NCBI GenBank assembly: GCA_025716815.1
Contig: JAIXMN010000088.1
Coordinates: 10,001 to 20,820 of the forward strand
Reading direction: 5' to 3'
DNA: 10,820 nt
DNA from: Dichotomocladium elegans
Lineage: Eukaryota; Mucoromycota; Mucoromycetes; Mucorales; Lichtheimiaceae
Position 1 is the stretch's first letter, and the number at the start of each line of letters is the position of its first letter. The notes under the pieces are model-generated. The model worked only from the letters and a program-made list of their open reading frames with translations, did not search any database and had not been told where the DNA came from. This document shows, piece by piece, positions 8,101 through 10,820 of this stretch. The position numbers and the translations under genes are program-made.

Positions 8101-8473
8101 CGACCCGATTATGTTTCTGCCAGCATGCACGTGTGACCGCCACCGTTTGCAGCACTGGCGAATGCACTGGCTGCCGTCATATCCACTTCGCCCATGTCGG
8201 TGTGGACAGGAAAAAGCCGACCGCATGCATTACAATGCCTGTCCATTGGTGCTCGCTGCCATGGAGGACCTGCAGTCAGCATATCCACACCCGTTCCCAG
8301 GTAATGAACACCCCGTGGATTTTTTGTGCAACGCGCTTCCCCGGAATGCTTCCAGACTCAAAACCCAACAATGGATTGACACCTGGCCTGCCCTACTTCG
8401 CTACCTTCGACGAACATCATTATGGGCCCCCTACCCTCAGGGCTCCCCCCCCAAGAAATTTTTGAATTTATAA
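5112..8473 (+). pseudogene. LINE ORF2: APE endonuclease and reverse transcriptase, two stops and one frameshift
   Basis: ORF2 would nick target DNA and reverse transcribe the element RNA at the nick. The ATG at 5112 overlaps the ORF1 stop. The APE-type endonuclease shows GLLNARGL, LLTETYLTNG, LLGDFNTR and SSIIDLF, ending in SDH with the His codon in the shifted frame. The RT begins near 6640 (VVPIYKKGDP, then NFRPISL) and has FLDIKAAYDSVDR (Asp codon 6893), GVLQGSILSP and YADD (7295-7306). The C-terminus has a Cys/His knuckle, C-x-C-x8-H-x3-C, near 8193-8243. Three breaks are visible. TGA at 5244-5246 sits where a Trp is likely. One base is missing at about 5750, inside the SDH motif, moving the frame for the rest. 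TAG at 6605-6607 lies just before WTPKEWR. Downstream of that TAG, 6608-8473 is fully open. The corrected length would be about 1,120 residues, normal for APE-type LINEs. Confidence 0.9.
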
Positions 8474-9463
8474 GCCCGCAGGTTTGCTAGTCAGCCATTC
8501 ACTTTGCCGCGAAATTTTTCTCTGTTGGCCTTCACTGCTGCAACTGTCTACCACAATCTGCTCAAATCTCTGCTTCTTGCATCGTGATCCTTTGACTCAT
8601 TATTTCACAAAACAGACAACATCACCTGGCTGGAGCATGCCATTTGATCGTTGAATTCCCCTGTGCCAAATCATTCAGTCCAAACGCAATTCTCTGCTTT
8701 TCTCGCCGCAAAAAAAAACTGATGCAGCCTTCCGCATTTTCCTTAACAATTATGGCGCACTTCAACATACGTCATCCCTCTTGGAAAGAAAAAAAACGCG
8801 ACATCTTTTTGATTGTGCAGTTTTTTTCACTAATTCGTTTACTAATCTCAAATGTGTACTTGAGCAGCGCATTTGTGTTTCATCGTTTAGCGGTAAGTTG
8901 CAGGCGATTCAGGGCGGTTTGGGATTTTGGCAAAAAAAGAAACAGCTTAGATGTTCCGTCCATTTTGCAGACATTTGCTCCAATCTTGTGTTGAACAGAT
9001 GTTTGTATGCTTTAGAGACATTACGCAATGCTTCGACTGCCACTCTCCTCCCCCCTTTTTTTGCTTACTGACTCTACCAGAGAGTTCAAGTACTGCGCGG
9101 TTTTCTAATGGAAAGGGTAGTATACATGAAATGCACAACAGTTTCGCCATCGATTAGGAAATTGTCTTGCTGCATTAACAATAAGTCAATCACAATCAGC
9201 AGCAAAGTGAATCATCACCGCATTTCGTAACAACATCTCTCTGAACAATATGCCAAAACTATACGCCGAGGAATAATGGAACGTCAGACCTACCAGCAAC
9301 TTGTGCGGCTAGAACCAGTCAGCAGCGCAAACGCTTGGAATGACTGAACAGCGTGACAATTAGGAGGTGATGTGCTGAGAGGAACTGGTTAAAGAACACC
9401 GAGGAATAAAAGGCTGTTTTGAAGTATATAAGGATCGGGAGAAATGTATGGATTGTTGCCTCT
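8474..9463. other. Non-coding stretch between the LINE and the right MULE
   Basis: No gene is recognised. The first part may be LINE 3' UTR and the last part the 3' flank and terminal repeat of the right MULE, but neither boundary is visible. A9 at 8709-8717 and A8 at 8785-8792 are possible remnants of LINE tails. Two overlapping plus-strand open frames (8644-8994 and 8781-9071) resemble no family and sit in homopolymer-rich sequence. CCGAGGAATAA occurs at 9266-9276 and again at 9399-9409. A TATATAAG at 9425-9432 faces right, toward the MULE 3' end. Confidence 0.4.
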
Positions 9464-10820
9464 TTAATTTTGGCGGCGAAGTTTCATATGGTGACCAATC
9501 TTTGACACACGGTTCAGTTCTGCCTCTAGACGAAGTGCTGCTTGTAAAAGCATTTCGCCATCTTCGTCATCAGCAACGTACGATCGCTTTAAAGTATTGC
9601 TCATGCGAGCGAATACAGCTTTCACTCTATTGTCGATTGACTCATGAGCTTCAGCTTCGTCGTCCCCAGGCGCCGACCTTTGGTTCCCTGGAAAGACTGT
9701 CGTGTTCACCGCCAAGACAGCTTCATCGGGTTTCATCGAATGTGTAGGACAGTGCCGAACCACTAAGTACATGTGCTTACATGCCCTTTTTTTACGATCA
9801 TACGCCGGACATGTGCAAGCACTGACATGTGTATTCTCGCAATACACCTTTCGTTAAGGGAACAAATTAGTTTGTAGAAGGTGGAAAATCAATGATGTGT
9901 GTACCTCGTAGAATTTCTCTGCGTTTGTAAAAGAACGCACGCGGAAGCCTTCACCGTTGCTAAGAGGCACCACAAAAGATGGAACTTCACTCTCAGGAAT
10001 GAGGCTGGCAATCCTCACAAGTGCTCGCTCATCCCGCTGCATTTTGTTTTTAGTGCCGACAAGGTTCGTCAGTCTCCTAATCTCCCACTGGATGTCAAAG
10101 TCAATCTCATCAACAAGAAGGAAGACAAGACCATCTAGTCTGCGATTCTGCTTTCGACGCATATAAATCGTCTTAAGCTGGTTATGCCAACTTTCAACGT
10201 AGTTGTTTGTCTCCATGTTTGTGAAGACATCGGGCTGATGGCATGCTGCCCATCGTTGTACTTGTTGCGATTGAAGCCAATTGCGAGTGAAGTACGACAG
10301 GAAATCATTCTGTTCGGAATACGTCGTCTTAAAGCATTCAAGCCGCGTTTGAAAAGATATCACGTCATTCTCATACATGAGTTCTTTCAGATCGCTTATG
10401 ACACCTTCCTCGATGTCTTTTTTCGTCTCGGCGTCAGTAGCTACAACTTTTGCGCGGATGTTATTCATCCATGCACGTAAAACGTGCCAATTGCAATACT
10501 GTATGTTGCAGTCGTTGCCCCACACGGACCGAATTGCATTGCCCTCTGGAAAACTGCAATCAATTGTCACCTCCTTAGGTCTCATCCCAATATTTGCGAG
10601 CGACTGAAGCCAGGCTGCAACTGGCCGAGATGTGAGGTCGTTCGTCAAATAATAAGCAACTGGGACACCACGACCAGCAGCTTCGTGGAGGATGATAAGG
10701 GTGTAAAGGACTGTGTTCGGATAAGCAGTTACATCATGTGTGGCGTCCATGCTAAAGTATTTCGCTTTCTTCAACAGATCGCACTGCCACTTCGAACAAA
10801 ACCCAAACGATATGTCGCGC
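9464..10820 (-). CDS. MULE-family transposase with SWIM zinc finger, right-edge partial
   Basis: C-terminal two thirds of a Mutator-like transposase. It reads in from the right edge with no start codon visible; the frame is open to 10819. The exon 10819-9905 holds the DDE core. First Asp is in FSMDATHDV (codon 10747-10745), second Asp in TIDCSFPE (62 residues later), then the CNWH motif, then the catalytic Glu in TNNYVESWHNQLK (122 residues after the second Asp). The exon 9847-9464 holds the SWIM finger, C-x-C-x9-C-x-H, in CTCPAYDRKKRACKH, and a polar, partly acidic tail. The two exons join at FYE-VYCEN across a 57-nt intron. MULE transposases excise and reinsert elements bounded by terminal inverted repeats. 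All visible catalytic and zinc-binding residues are intact. It belongs to a different lineage from the left MULE, judging by the motif surroundings. Confidence 0.85.
9848..9904 (-). other. 57-nt spliceosomal intron in the right MULE
   Basis: The donor is GAG|GTACAC at 9904 and the acceptor is CGAAAG at 9848, with a branch-like CTAAT in between. Length is a multiple of three, but the intron contains an in-frame TAA, so retention would stop the protein before the SWIM finger. Splicing joins NAEKFYE to VYCENTHVSACTC, the expected run into a SWIM motif. Confidence 0.75.

Larger units (their letters stand above)
3620..8473 (+). mobile_element. LINE (non-LTR retrotransposon), two ORFs, inactivated
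   Basis: The element carries ORF1 and an ORF2 with APE endonuclease followed by reverse transcriptase. There are no LTRs and no RNase H domain was recognised. Neither end is resolved. The left end lies between the tRNA upstream box (3610) and the Thr-rich coding tract that starts near 3650. The right end is at or beyond the ORF2 stop (8473); candidate A-rich tails are at 8709-8717 and 8785-8792, and no target duplication was found. ORF1 has no in-frame ATG before 3826, so the copy is probably 5'-truncated, as is common for LINEs. The style resembles LINEs remembered from Mucoromycota genomes. Clade assignment needs an RT phylogeny. Confidence 0.88.

Noticed and set aside
8893..8970. A GTAAGT...TTTTGCAG intron-like segment on the plus strand
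   Set aside because: The splice signals look fair, but no recognisable coding sequence lies on either side, so a gene cannot be supported.
9448..9747. 100-codon plus-strand open frame over the right MULE SWIM exon
   Set aside because: It is antisense to an exon with a clear SWIM motif and has no recognisable features. It is treated as a shadow.
1..10820. CRISPR arrays, bacterial operons, riboswitches or defence systems
   Set aside because: There are no regularly spaced repeats and no prokaryotic gene families. Introns, LINE, Ty3 and MULE elements and a tRNA without encoded CCA mark this as eukaryotic.

Overview
The window is a cluster of eukaryotic transposable elements around one tRNA gene. 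No ordinary host protein gene can be recognised in it. The best fit is an early-diverging filamentous fungus, probably Mucoromycota. This rests on remembered likeness of the LINE ORF2 and the Ty3-type integrase to elements of that group, on MULE transposases split by short GT-AG introns (57 and 65 nt), and on a eukaryotic elongator tRNA-Met with internal A and B boxes. The assignment is an inference from sequence reading, not a database result.

Layout from left to right. 1-1587 (minus): the N-terminal and central part of a Mutator-like (MULE) transposase, running off the left edge and carrying a frameshift. 1588-2050: flank with a possible promoter and no recognisable gene. 2051-3451 (plus): the 3' end of a Ty3/gypsy LTR retrotransposon, with a degenerate integrase, a polypurine tract and one 284-bp LTR with perfect TGTCGT/ACGACA termini. 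3491-3563 (minus): an apparently intact tRNA-Met(CAT) with a Pol III terminator and an upstream TATA-like box. About 3620-8473 (plus): a nearly complete LINE. Its ORF1 has a coiled coil and an RRM-like region; ORF2 has an APE endonuclease, a reverse transcriptase and a C-terminal zinc knuckle. ORF1 and ORF2 share an ATGA stop/start overlap. ORF2 is broken by two in-frame stops and one single-base frameshift. 8474-9463: non-coding by inspection, A/T-homopolymer rich. 9464-10820 (minus): a second, different MULE transposase with an intact D-D-E triad and SWIM zinc finger, interrupted by a 57-nt intron and running off the right edge.

The elements are independent and do not form a pathway. The notable arrangement is spatial: the tRNA gene has a Ty3-type LTR 39 bp past its 3' end and a LINE beginning within roughly 100 bp of its 5' end. 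This is what repeated tRNA-directed insertion would leave, although one locus cannot prove targeting. The Ty3 copy (catalytic Glu changed to Lys) and the LINE look dead. Only the right-hand MULE shows no defect in the part that is visible.
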